From Sulfuricurvum sp. (lineage in GTDB: Bacteria; Campylobacterota; Campylobacteria; Campylobacterales; Sulfurimonadaceae), in assembly GCF_023229695.1 (NCBI RefSeq), contig NZ_JALNYS010000002.1, positions 124,001-188,000 on the forward strand: a stretch of 64,000 nucleotides of DNA. The letters run 5' to 3'. Below the pieces are notes generated by a model that saw only the letters and a list, made by a program, of their open reading frames with translations, made no database searches and was not told the origin of the DNA. Positions 43,265 through 52,266 of this stretch are shown here, in pieces. Position 1 is the stretch's first letter, and every line of letters starts with the position of its first letter. A program made the position numbers and the translations under genes.

Positions 43265-43857
43265 GCAAATGTGAATAGTTTCACGTTTGTAGGTTCGAAA
43301 CCGAAGATATTGTACGAAGTACTATCGTAGGAAAGCGTTAGCGTAGTCAATCGGGACTTGTTCCGATGACGTATCAAAAATAAGTAATAAGCGACCGACA
43401 CACCAGGAAGGTCGCTCGGCCGAAAGTGTATCGAAAGAGTCTTAGAGGGGCTTAATTTTTTTCAATTGATGATAGGGTTAAGACTTAATACCCCTCTGTT
43501 TTAATAATCTGCGAAATCCCTTGCGTATCTTTAAAAACAGATCAAAAATCTGCTCAATTTTTCAACATTCACACTGTGAGTGAAATGTGAACAAAATGTG
43601 AGGCGAATCCCCCTCATAATGGTGTGAATCCATTTAAATTCAGAAAATATTTATCTAAAATAGAACTGAATTTCATTGTTGAAAACTCCGCAAACTCCCT
43701 ATTTCAGGGAATTGCATCAATTTTAAATGATTTAAATAATTTTTAAGTTTTTATTTCAAAAAGTTATTCACATTTTTGAGATGATTACGGAGGGGTAATC
43801 AAACCGTAATTGATTTGAAATGGTTATTCTCTACCATATACCATCACATTCAGGAGA
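43265..43857. other. 593-bp gap behind ruvC: more DnaA-type boxes and small hairpins, no gene
   Basis: GTGAA/TTCAC cores occur at 43271-43275, 43280-43284, 43568-43572, 43580-43584, 43587-43591, 43624-43628 and 43767-43771. Two of these are in the first 25 bp and four cluster at 43.57-43.63 kb. Between them lie short hairpins, including AGCGACC/GGTCGCT (43390-43416) and TCGGGA/TTCCGA. The right half is AT-rich. I see no convincing open frame. It could be an extension of the origin or the promoter region of the next gene. Confidence 0.5.
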
Positions 43858-45585
43858 ATGAAAATGGTGAGTATCGAATATATCCTAAAAAAAGAGTATC
43901 CAAAATTATTTGAATATCCTGATCTTATTTCAAAAAGCGTTGTCAAAATTTCACAGTGGATCGTTCATGAAAATTCGATTAATCGATTTATGGCAATGCA
44001 TGAACAAAAAACCGGTTTGGCATTTATTGACGCGGCTCTGGAACATTTAAATGTATCGTATAAAATCAACAATCGTCAAGTAGAAAATATACCGGCCATC
44101 GGAAAAGTCATTATCATCGCCAATCATCCTCTCGGTGCGTTGGATGCCCTTTCTCTCATTCAAATGGTGTGCCACGTCCGACAAGATCAAAAAGTGAAAA
44201 TTGTTGCCAACAAGATGCTCTCCTCCATACCGCAGCTCAAAGAATTTTTAATCAGTGTCGATAACATGAATGAAAAAGTCTCAAAATACGCATTACGACA
44301 AATTGATACGGCATTGCGCGCAGAAGAGGCGGTTATTTTTTTTCCGAGCGGAGAAGTTTCGCGAGGGGGGATGTTCGGACTCAAAGAGGGGGCGTGGAAA
44401 GGGGGATTTGTAAAATTTGCCAAACGCAATAACGCCCCCATCCTCCCCATTTTTATCCGGGCAAGAAACAGTTCGCTGTTTTATACCGCATCATGGATTT
44501 ACAAACCGTTGGGGACATTGCTGCTCAGTCATGAGATGTTTGCCGCACGCAATCGGGTTTTTGATATGACAATCGGCAAACTGGTGAGCGAAAAAGCGTT
44601 AAACGATTTTAATCTGACCGATAAACATCATGCAAAACTTTTTCGAAAACATCTGCTTCGAATCGCAAAAGGGAAAGTGGGGATCTATCCTACCGAATGT
44701 TCGATCGCCCATCCGGTATCGCGGCAAGATATCCGTGCCGAATTAAAATTCGGTGAACGGATCGGTACGACAAGCGATAACAAACACATTTATTTGATTG
44801 AACATGAAAATGCTCCCAATCTGATTAACGAAATCGGGCGCTTGAGAGAGTACTCGTTTCGAAAAGTGGGTGAAGGGAGCGGAAAGGCAAAAGATCTGGA
44901 CGAATACGACCGTTATTATCATCACCTCGTTTTATGGGACGATGAAGCGCTGGAAGTGGTAGGGGCTTATCGTATCGGTGAATGCGGATGGATCCTTTCA
45001 TGGCTGGGACAAGAGGGACTCTATCTGAGTGATCTGTGTGATATCAATGAACGGTTTGATCCGATTTTAGAAGATGCGATTGAATTGGGACGCAGTTTTG
45101 TGCAACCGAAATATTGGGGAACGCGGGCACTGGATTATCTATGGCAGGGGATCGGTGCGTATCTGAGTCATAATCCGCACATCAAATACATGATCGGGCC
45201 GGTAAGCATATCGGGGAGTTATCCGAAACATGCACAAGAAGCGCTGGTCTATTTTTACAATCTTTATTTCGGATCGGATCACAGTTATCTGAAAGCAAAA
45301 TCACCCTATCGCCTCTCTGACTTCGTAGAGGCGGAATTTGGAGAACTTTTTTCCGGAAATAATTACACTGAAGATTTTAGAGTGCTGAAGGATTATCTTA
45401 AAACGTTTGACGTTGCGGTTCCAACCCTTTATAAACAATACAGTGAGTTGTGTGAAGAGGGGGGTGCTCAATTTATCGATTTCGGGATCGATGTCGATTT
45501 TAATAATTGTATCGACGGATATATTTTGGTAGAGATAGCAAAAATAAAAGCGGTAAAACGGCAACGCTATATACAGGCTGTTTAA
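43858..45585 (+). CDS. Bifunctional ornithine-lipid synthase-like acyltransferase (OlsF type)
   Basis: The 575-residue protein fuses a PlsC-type O-acyltransferase (NHPLGALD at about residue 85, FPSGEVSRGG near residue 162) with a C-terminal GNAT/OlsB-like N-acyltransferase (about residues 300-540, including LREYSFRKVGEG and VVGAYRIG). OlsF enzymes acylate ornithine and then the lyso-lipid to make phosphate-free membrane lipid. Some bacteria use this lipid when phosphate is scarce; that is family knowledge. No Pho-type box is visible upstream. A GGAG site precedes the ATG. A strong terminator follows. Confidence 0.72.
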   Translation: MKMVSIEYILKKEYPKLFEYPDLISKSVVKISQWIVHENSINRFMAMHEQKTGLAFIDAALEHLNVSYKINNRQVENIPAIGKVIIIANHPLGALDALSLIQMVCHVRQDQKVKIVANKMLSSIPQLKEFLISVDNMNEKVSKYALRQIDTALRAEEAVIFFPSGEVSRGGMFGLKEGAWKGGFVKFAKRNNAPILPIFIRARNSSLFYTASWIYKPLGTLLLSHEMFAARNRVFDMTIGKLVSEKALNDFNLTDKHHAKLFRKHLLRIAKGKVGIYPTECSIAHPVSRQDIRAELKFGERIGTTSDNKHIYLIEHENAPNLINEIGRLREYSFRKVGEGSGKAKDLDEYDRYYHHLVLWDDEALEVVGAYRIGECGWILSWLGQEGLYLSDLCDINERFDPILEDAIELGRSFVQPKYWGTRALDYLWQGIGAYLSHNPHIKYMIGPVSISGSYPKHAQEALVYFYNLYFGSDHSYLKAKSPYRLSDFVEAEFGELFSGNNYTEDFRVLKDYLKTFDVAVPTLYKQYSELCEEGGAQFIDFGIDVDFNNCIDGYILVEIAKIKAVKRQRYIQAV

Positions 45586-45588
45586 TAG

Positions 45589-45623
45589 ACTTCTTGCATA
45601 ACCTTGCTATGCAAGAAGTTTTC
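45589..45623 (+). terminator. Terminator of the OlsF-like gene
   Basis: A perfect 12-bp stem ACTTCTTGCATA/TATGCAAGAAGT with a 7-nt loop is followed by TTTTC, starting 4 bp after the stop codon. This is the most convincing intrinsic terminator in the window. Confidence 0.65.
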
Positions 45624-45718
45624 TGCCTCGAAGAGGCAAGCTTTAGCGCCATAGCGGCTAGCGTAGTGCTTTGGGCTTTGCTCAAAGCACGTTTAAAAGA
45701 GAGTTCTGCAAGAACTCT
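45624..45718. repeat. Run of further short perfect hairpins
   Basis: TGCCTC-GAA-GAGGCA (45624-45638), GTGCTTTG...CAAAGCAC (45666-45690) and AGAGTTCT-GCA-AGAACTCT (45700-45718) follow one another. They adjoin the terminator on one side and MITE copy 8 on the other. No gene is visible here. Confidence 0.55.
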
Positions 45719-45728
45719 AATAAAAAAA

Positions 45729-45828
45729 CTGATGTTACCCACCCCCTGAAGCTACCCGTATCTTTCGGATACGGGAGATTACCAACCTTATACGTATATA
45801 CCGTTAAAGATTGACGCTATAGTGTCAG
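45729..45828 (+). mobile_element. Hairpin MITE copy 8, internally deleted, forms the stop of an RluA gene
   Basis: It starts CTGATGTTAC and then jumps to CCACCCCCTGAAGCT, having lost hairpins 1 and 2. It keeps hairpin 3 (CCCGTATC/GATACGGG) and ends in a degenerate GTGTCAG. That terminal TCAG, read on the minus strand as CTGA, provides the TGA of the convergent RluA-type gene. No target repeat is visible. Confidence 0.72.
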
Positions 45829-46742
45829 TGATCAACATTCATCGCTTCAAAACACTCTTTGACAAAATCTTTTTCCGACTCAATGCGATACACCTCATTT
45901 TCATACTCAAATTCAAGCGACTGGGCGTGAAGCAATAGACGTGTCGAACCGCTTTTTTTCAGTCGTTCTTGAGCGCTCAACTCTTTTTTTATAAAACGGA
46001 CGATCTCCTCTTCTTCAGGGCCGTAGACCGGATCGCCGATGATCGGATGATTCACGTGAAACAAATGAACCCGTATCTGATGGGTGCGCCCGGTTAACGG
46101 CGATGCCTCTACCAACGTCATATCGTGTTCGGGAAAATAACGGAGGGGTTTGATAATCGTATGAGCTTTTTTCCCTTCGGGATGAACTTTGACCACCATA
46201 CTGATTAAAAGGTTAGGATGATCGTTTCGAAATAGGGGTTCATGAATGTCAAGAGATTCACTCAAATGACCTTTGACCAGTGCAAGATAGCGTTTGGTTA
46301 TAGCGCGTTGTGAGAATAACCGTTTTAAAACAGCCTCGCTTTTTTTGTTGCGTGATACTAAAACCAAGCCGCTTGTTTCCTGATCGATACGATGGGTTGC
46401 GTTAGCATCATCTCCAAACTGATGTTTGATCTCATCGTTCAGCGTATAGGGGGAGAGGCGGCTGTGAGGATGGACACTCAAACCGCTCGGTTTGTCATAC
46501 ACGGCAAAGTCGTTAGTGACAAACATCGGTTTGAATCCTTGGGTAGAGGGCTCAAAACAGATGAACTCACAATCACCCTCAATGTATCCGAATTGATCAC
46601 ACATAACGGTACCGTTTTGGGACAAACGGCCTCTGGCAATCAGACGTTGTCCTTCGCTGCGGGTTAGTCCTAACTCATCCATCAAAAAGGTGAGGGCCAT
46701 TTGATACTTAGGCGAATGAAGTTTTTTAGTAATGAAAGGCAT
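45825..46742 (-). CDS. RluA family pseudouridine synthase (downstream copy)
   Basis: From the ATG at 46742 (aligned to the start of the neighbouring paralogue) it has 305 residues. The catalytic motif is HRIDQETSGL at about residue 119, with the nucleophilic Asp, and an S4-like RNA-binding start (DELGLTRSEGQRLIARGRL) precedes it. It isomerises uridine to pseudouridine in rRNA or tRNA; the site is unknown. It begins 5 bp after the upstream paralogue ends, with no clear ribosome site, suggesting coupling. Its stop lies in MITE copy 8. Confidence 0.85.
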   Translation of the reverse strand: MPFITKKLHSPKYQMALTFLMDELGLTRSEGQRLIARGRLSQNGTVMCDQFGYIEGDCEFICFEPSTQGFKPMFVTNDFAVYDKPSGLSVHPHSRLSPYTLNDEIKHQFGDDANATHRIDQETSGLVLVSRNKKSEAVLKRLFSQRAITKRYLALVKGHLSESLDIHEPLFRNDHPNLLISMVVKVHPEGKKAHTIIKPLRYFPEHDMTLVEASPLTGRTHQIRVHLFHVNHPIIGDPVYGPEEEEIVRFIKKELSAQERLKKSGSTRLLLHAQSLEFEYENEVYRIESEKDFVKECFEAMNVDH

Positions 46743-46747
46743 GAAAA

Positions 46748-47662
46748 TCATTTCGCTTTCATAGCGTCGAAACACTGTGTAATAAAATCTTCTCTGGATA
46801 CGATATGGTATGGATTATCGCCATAGGTAAATTCAAGCGAATGGGCATGGAGTAAAAGGCGTGATGCTCCGGTATTGGCATACCGTTCTTCTGCCGACAT
46901 CTCTCTGTCTAAAAAACGGACGGCATCGTTTTCATCTTGATTATAGATAGGATCGCCGACGATAGGATGTTTCACGTGAAACAAATGAACCCGTATCTGA
47001 TGCTGCCGTCCGGTATAGGGGGAAGCTTCGACGAGGGTGGTGTCGGTTTCCGGAAAATAGTGCAGAGGCTTAATGAAGGTGCGAGATGCTTTCCCCTCCG
47101 GATGAACCCGTACGATCATACGTATGACAGAATCGGGGTCTTCACGCCGCAATAGCGGCTCTTGTATATCGAGCGGCTCTTGTAGATGCCCTTTGATTAG
47201 TGCGAGATAGCGTTTGGTGATTTGGCGCTCTTCAAACATCATTTTTAAAATCCGCTCGGATATTTTGTTGCGTGCGGCTAAAACCAAACCGCTCGTCTCT
47301 TGATCGATGCGATGGGTGATATTGGCCTCGTGGCCGAAACGGTGTTTGATCTCATCATTGAGCGAATAAGGGGTGTGACGATTTTGAGGGTGGACAAGCA
47401 ATCCGCTTGGCTTATCATATACGGCAAACTCTTCCGTTACAAATGTCGGTATCAGACCGAATGAAACAGGTTCAAAACAGATAAAATCAAAATCTCCTTC
47501 GATATACCCCGCGTTATTGGACATGACAATACCGTTTTGAGAGAGTCTCCCTTTGGAGATGAGCCGCTGCGCTTCGCTTTGGGTTATCCCTAGCTCTTGG
47601 ATTAAAAATAAAAAAGCTTTTTGTCGCGTAGGGGCATGAAGCTTCTTGGTAATAAAGGGCAA
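46748..47662 (-). CDS. RluA family pseudouridine synthase (upstream copy)
   Basis: The 304-residue protein starts at TTG, with AAGGA six bases upstream, giving the same PFITKKLH start as its neighbour. It has HRIDQETSGLVL with the catalytic Asp and an S4-like N-terminal region. Most motifs match the downstream copy line by line, so the pair is a tandem duplication with later divergence, probably to different RNA sites. It is divergent from purB. Confidence 0.86.
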   Translation of the reverse strand: MPFITKKLHAPTRQKAFLFLIQELGITQSEAQRLISKGRLSQNGIVMSNNAGYIEGDFDFICFEPVSFGLIPTFVTEEFAVYDKPSGLLVHPQNRHTPYSLNDEIKHRFGHEANITHRIDQETSGLVLAARNKISERILKMMFEERQITKRYLALIKGHLQEPLDIQEPLLRREDPDSVIRMIVRVHPEGKASRTFIKPLHYFPETDTTLVEASPYTGRQHQIRVHLFHVKHPIVGDPIYNQDENDAVRFLDREMSAEERYANTGASRLLLHAHSLEFTYGDNPYHIVSREDFITQCFDAMKAK

Positions 47663-47756
47663 TTTAATTCCTTTTTAGGGAGGGTTGGATAGACTAAAAA
47701 TATAGTTTAAGCGCGATATCTAAAAGCGCATTTTAGCATACTAAGGAAAGCAAATC

Positions 47757-49085
47757 ATGGTAGATCGTTACGCCAGAGAAGAGATGAAATCCAAATGGAG
47801 CATCCAAGCAAAATATCAAGCATGGCTTGATGTTGAAAAAGCGGTTGTACAGGCATGGAACAGATTGGGACTTATCCCGGATGAGGACGCAGAGAAGATC
47901 GTAAAGAATGCGGGATTCAGTGTTGAACGGATTGATGAGATCGAAGCGGTAACGAAACATGACCTTATCGCGTTTACGACATCGGTATCCGAAACTCTCG
48001 GAGAAGAGAGCCGTTGGTTTCATTACGGCATGACCTCTTCGGATACGGTCGATACGGCAGTGGCTCTTCAGATGCGTGATTCTCTTGCATTGATTATCGA
48101 TGATGTCAAAATGGTGATGGAATCGATCAAGAAGCGCTCAGAAGAACACAAGATGACGTTGATGGTAGGGCGCAGCCACGGTATCCACGGTGAACCGATT
48201 ACGTTTGGCCTCGTGTTAGCGGTATGGTACGATGAGATGGCACGCCACCTAACAAACCTGGAACAAACGATGGAGGTCATTGCCGTCGGTCAGGTATCGG
48301 GGGCAATGGGGAACTTCGCTCACGCACCGTTAGAGCTTGAAGAATATACATGTGAAGCGTTAGGGCTTAAAGCGGCTCCCGCTTCTAACCAGGTTATACA
48401 GCGTGACCGTTATGCCCGTTTGGCAAGCGCGTTGGCCCTTCTTGCCAGTTCGATCGAAAAATTTGCCGTGCAGGTACGTCATTGGCAACGTACGGAAGTC
48501 TACGAGTGTGAGGAATATTTTTCCAAAGGGCAGAAAGGGTCATCCGCAATGCCACACAAACGTAACCCTATTTTGACCGAAAACATCACCGGTTTGGCCC
48601 GTATGGTTCGTGCCTATGTCGTTCCGGCGATGGAAAACGTCGCGTTATGGCATGAGCGCGATATCTCCCACAGCTCGACGGAACGTTTTTGGTTGCCGGA
48701 CAGCTTTGTCACGTCCGATTTTATGCTCCACCGTTTTAACAGCGTTATCGCCAATCTCGTCGTCTATCCGGAAAACATGATGCGTAACCTCAACCTAACG
48801 GGCGGTTTGGTTTTCTCTCAGCGGGTACTGTTGGAGCTTCCGCTTAAAGGGGTAAGCCGTGAGGATGCCTACCGTATCGTTCAGCGTAACGCGATGAGAG
48901 TGTGGGAAGGGTTGCAACAGGGGAAAAGTGCCGTCAACGAAAAAGGGGAGAGCCTCTATCTTCAGTATTTGTTGGATGACGAAGAGCTGGGGCAAAGTTT
49001 GAGCGAAGAGGCGATTCGCGAATGTTTCAATTTTGATTACTACACGAAAAATGTAGACCGTATTTTTGCCAGAGTATTCAAATAA
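47757..49085 (+). CDS. purB: Adenylosuccinate lyase
   Basis: The 442-residue enzyme of the fumarase/aspartase superfamily carries the signature SSAMPHKRNPI at about residue 261, the TSSDTVDTA segment and the GRSHGIHGEP active-site His. It releases fumarate from adenylosuccinate and from SAICAR in purine synthesis. AAGGAAAG precedes the ATG. nrdA follows after 28 bp, an order seen in other Campylobacterota. Confidence 0.96.
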   Translation: MVDRYAREEMKSKWSIQAKYQAWLDVEKAVVQAWNRLGLIPDEDAEKIVKNAGFSVERIDEIEAVTKHDLIAFTTSVSETLGEESRWFHYGMTSSDTVDTAVALQMRDSLALIIDDVKMVMESIKKRSEEHKMTLMVGRSHGIHGEPITFGLVLAVWYDEMARHLTNLEQTMEVIAVGQVSGAMGNFAHAPLELEEYTCEALGLKAAPASNQVIQRDRYARLASALALLASSIEKFAVQVRHWQRTEVYECEEYFSKGQKGSSAMPHKRNPILTENITGLARMVRAYVVPAMENVALWHERDISHSSTERFWLPDSFVTSDFMLHRFNSVIANLVVYPENMMRNLNLTGGLVFSQRVLLELPLKGVSREDAYRIVQRNAMRVWEGLQQGKSAVNEKGESLYLQYLLDDEELGQSLSEEAIRECFNFDYYTKNVDRIFARVFK

Positions 49086-49113
49086 TCCAAAATAGAAGTT
49101 CAAAGGGAGAAAG

Positions 49114-51480
49114 ATGCTAACCATTATCAAACGTAACGGCCGACGTGAGCCGCTCGATATTACCAAAATTCAAAAATATACCTCTGCCGCCGTCAAAGGG
49201 CTTGCCAATGTATCCCAGAGCGAATTGGAAGTGGACGCACAGATCCAGTTTCGTGACGGAATTACGAGCAATGAGATTCAGCATACGATGATCAAAACCG
49301 CTGTCGATAAAATTGATATTGACAGCCCTAACTGGACGTTTGTCGCATCACGCCTTTTTCTTTACGATTTGTACCACCGAGTCAACGGATTTACGGGTTA
49401 CAGCAGTTTAGAGAGTTATTTTGAACGCGGCGAGACGGAGGGGCGTATTCTTCTGGGATTAAAAGAGAAATACGATCTGAGCGATCTCGACAAATACATC
49501 GTCCCCGAACGGGATCTGGAATTTAACTACCTTGGGGTTAAAACCCTTTATGACCGCTATCTGATCAAAGACCGCAATGGCGACCCGATCGAATTGCCGC
49601 AGCATATGTTTATGGCGGTTGCGATGTTTTTGGCGCAAAATGAGACGGACGCTCAGGGATGGGCCAAAAAATTCTATGATATGATCTCCAAGTTTGAGGT
49701 GATGCTGGCAACCCCTACCCTCTCGAATGCACGGACGACACGTCACCAGCTCAGTTCGTGTTACATCGGTTCAAGTCCCGATAACATCGAAGGGATTTTC
49801 GATGCCTACAAAGAGATGGCCCTCCTCTCCAAATTCGGCGGCGGGATCGGCTGGGACTGGACGCAGGTACGTGCAATGGGATCGTTCATCGACGGCCATA
49901 AAAACGCCGCCGGCGGAACGGTGCCGTTTTTGAAAATCACCAATGACATCGCGATCGCAGTCGATCAGCTGGGGACCCGTAAAGGGGCAATCGCCGTTTA
50001 TCTTGAACCGTGGCATATGGATGTTAAAGACTTTCTGGATATCAAGAAAAACTCCGGTGAAGAGCGCCGTCGTGCCCATGACCTCTTCCCTGCCCTATGG
50101 ATCAACGATATTTTTATGAAGCGGGTTATCGAAGACGGTATCTGGACGATGTTCGACCCGTTTGACGTGAAAGATCTCTCCGAATTGCACGGGGCGGCAT
50201 TTGAAGCGCGTTATCTGGAGCTAGAACACGATAAGAGCGTCGTTAAAGAGCATACAAAAGCGAAAGATTTATGGAAAAAAATTCTCACCAGCTATTTTGA
50301 GACGGGGAGCCCGTTCCTGTGTTTCAAAGACAGTGCCAACCGTGCCAACCCGAATGACCATTTTGGGATTATCCGCAGTTCGAATCTGTGTACCGAGATT
50401 TTTCAAAACACCCAGCCGAACCACTATCGGACGAAGATTAAATTTGAAGACGGCAGTTTCCTGACTTACGAAGAGGATGAAAGGGTCCGTGTCGACAGCG
50501 GAATCGAAAAACCGGCAAAAAAAGTGACGGCGCTCGATTCAATCGGGGGGCGTCAAATCTATATCGTCGAAAAAGAGAAAATCGACGGAGCGACGGCGGT
50601 ATGTAACCTTGCTTCGGTTAACCTTTCGCGTGTGAATACGAAAGAGGATATTGACCGGATCGTTCCGGTTGCAATCCGTGCCCTTGATAATGTTATTGAT
50701 CTGAATTTCTACCCTCTCGAAAAAGTGAAGCGGACCAACATGCGCAGCCGCGCGATCGGTCTGGGGGTCATGGGGGAAGCGCAGATGTTGGCGGAACAAA
50801 AAATCGTTTGGGGGTCGCAGGAGCATTTCGACAAGATCGATGAAGTGATGGAAGCGGTGAGTTATAACGCGATTAAAGCGTCCAGCGATCTTGCCGTCGA
50901 AAAAGGGTCGTATGCCGAATTCGAAGGGTCCAAATGGAGCCGAGGTATCCTCCCGATGGACCATGCGACGGCAGAGGTACGAAATCTCGTCGATCGCGGC
51001 GGATTGTTCGCCCCCAATTACGAATGGGATGTTCTACGTGAAACCATCAAAAAACAGGGGATGCGTAACGGTTACCTGATGGCGATTGCACCGACGAGTT
51101 CGATTTCGATCCTCACCGGGACTACGCAGGCGATCGAGCCGGTATACAAGCGCAAATGGTTTGAAGAGAACCTCTCGGGACTCATCCCCGTGGTTGCACC
51201 GAAACTGAGCCCGGAAACATGGGGATACTACACTCCAGCCTACGATCTCGATCAGACCATCCTCGTCAAAGCGGCGGCCATCCGTCAAAAATGGATCGAT
51301 CAGGGGCAGAGCCTCAATATCTTTATCACCCTCGATAAAGCGAGCGGAAAGTACCTGAACGACATCTACATGACGGCTTGGAAACTGGGTCTCAAATCGA
51401 CCTATTATCTCCGTTCCCAGTCACCGGAAGCGAAGAACGATACTGCCGATCGGACGATGGAGTGTGAAGGGTGCCAGTAA
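49114..51480 (+). CDS. nrdA: Ribonucleoside-diphosphate reductase alpha subunit, class Ia
   Basis: The 788-residue protein has an N-terminal ATP-cone (IIKRNGRREPLDITKIQKY), substrate-site motifs (SNARTTRHQLSSCYIG; NLCTEIF; ATAEVRNL region) and a C-terminal CEGC pair that would shuttle reducing equivalents. It makes deoxynucleotides with NrdB, which is encoded 5.8 kb away on the other strand. GGGAG precedes the ATG. Confidence 0.95.
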   Translation: MLTIIKRNGRREPLDITKIQKYTSAAVKGLANVSQSELEVDAQIQFRDGITSNEIQHTMIKTAVDKIDIDSPNWTFVASRLFLYDLYHRVNGFTGYSSLESYFERGETEGRILLGLKEKYDLSDLDKYIVPERDLEFNYLGVKTLYDRYLIKDRNGDPIELPQHMFMAVAMFLAQNETDAQGWAKKFYDMISKFEVMLATPTLSNARTTRHQLSSCYIGSSPDNIEGIFDAYKEMALLSKFGGGIGWDWTQVRAMGSFIDGHKNAAGGTVPFLKITNDIAIAVDQLGTRKGAIAVYLEPWHMDVKDFLDIKKNSGEERRRAHDLFPALWINDIFMKRVIEDGIWTMFDPFDVKDLSELHGAAFEARYLELEHDKSVVKEHTKAKDLWKKILTSYFETGSPFLCFKDSANRANPNDHFGIIRSSNLCTEIFQNTQPNHYRTKIKFEDGSFLTYEEDERVRVDSGIEKPAKKVTALDSIGGRQIYIVEKEKIDGATAVCNLASVNLSRVNTKEDIDRIVPVAIRALDNVIDLNFYPLEKVKRTNMRSRAIGLGVMGEAQMLAEQKIVWGSQEHFDKIDEVMEAVSYNAIKASSDLAVEKGSYAEFEGSKWSRGILPMDHATAEVRNLVDRGGLFAPNYEWDVLRETIKKQGMRNGYLMAIAPTSSISILTGTTQAIEPVYKRKWFEENLSGLIPVVAPKLSPETWGYYTPAYDLDQTILVKAAAIRQKWIDQGQSLNIFITLDKASGKYLNDIYMTAWKLGLKSTYYLRSQSPEAKNDTADRTMECEGCQ

Positions 51481-51842
51481 AGCCTCTGAGTGCTCAAGCG
51501 CTCAAAAACCTGCTTGAACGTACGGATTCTGCCCGTGAGGGGCAAATCCGCTCCCTTACCCCCCTCTCCCCTACTTCCATAGAAATTCGTTTCAGTGTTC
51601 AGGACATCGCACGCGGCTATGATTGGATCGATGTGATGTTCCGGATTGAGGGGGTGAATGATGCCAAACTCGTGAGTGACAATGTTCTACGCGGATTGGA
51701 TATGTCGGAGGGGATCACGGTGGAACTAACACCTAACACCTGCGCGTTAGCCATTGGAAGTTATAGCGGGCGTGTTAGCGAAGCGCCGTGTTATATTTTT
51801 GGAGCTTCAATGGGATATGAAGAGCTTCCCTTTAGCGGTTAA
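51471..51842 (+). CDS. Hypothetical protein coupled to nrdA
   Basis: The 123-residue frame begins at GTG 10 bp before the end of nrdA, with GGAG 8 nt upstream. It has no membrane helix, signal peptide or cysteine-rich motif beyond a single Cys pair late in the sequence. A compact alpha/beta composition is suggested. No family is recognised. The overlap with nrdA indicates cotranslation. Its 3' end overlaps the convergent phosphatase gene by 11 bp. Confidence 0.55.
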   Translation: MPVKPLSAQALKNLLERTDSAREGQIRSLTPLSPTSIEIRFSVQDIARGYDWIDVMFRIEGVNDAKLVSDNVLRGLDMSEGITVELTPNTCALAIGSYSGRVSEAPCYIFGASMGYEELPFSG

Positions 51843-52266
51843 TCAGCTCTTTTACGCACGATTCGATCATTGCATAGACGGTTTCAAATCCTTCGAAGCC
51901 TTCGAAAAAATAGGGGTCAGGGACATCGGCTCCGTTATGCCCGTAATCTCCCAGCTTCACCAGATTTTGACATCCCAGCGCTTTGAGATCACGATAATTG
52001 CTCGTATCGAGGGCTACGATCAGATCAAATGATCTAAAATCGTTTTTTTGTACCTGACGGGCGCGCAGAGAGGAGATATCGACGCCGTTTTTGCGGGCGA
52101 CGGTGACTGAGTGTTCGCACGGCGGTTCGTCGACGTGCCAGCTCCCCGTTCCGGCCGAATCGACGGTGATAGTGTGCCCCCCCTCCTCTATCAGCTTTCG
52201 GGCTACCCCCTCGGCGATCGGTGAGCGGCAGATATTTCCCAGACAGACGAACAAAATAGAGTTCAT
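51832..52266 (-). CDS. Low-molecular-weight protein tyrosine phosphatase
   Basis: The 144-residue protein has the CX5R active site at residues 8-14 (CLGNICRS) and the general-acid Asp in DVPDPYF at about residue 116. The fold length is standard. It removes phosphate from tyrosine; substrates are unknown, and a polysaccharide-export role is usual only when kinase genes are nearby, which is not the case here. Confidence 0.93.
   Translation of the reverse strand: MNSILFVCLGNICRSPIAEGVARKLIEEGGHTITVDSAGTGSWHVDEPPCEHSVTVARKNGVDISSLRARQVQKNDFRSFDLIVALDTSNYRDLKALGCQNLVKLGDYGHNGADVPDPYFFEGFEGFETVYAMIESCVKELINR

Noticed and set aside
2878..45828. Treating the CTGA elements as ordinary terminators
   Set aside because: They have conserved ends and flanking direct repeats, occur in both orientations and near a tRNA promoter, and lack consistent T-runs. 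They may still terminate transcription as a side effect.
45589..45828. CRISPR array
   Set aside because: The hairpins differ from each other in sequence and spacing. There are no regular direct repeats and spacers and no cas gene anywhere in the window.
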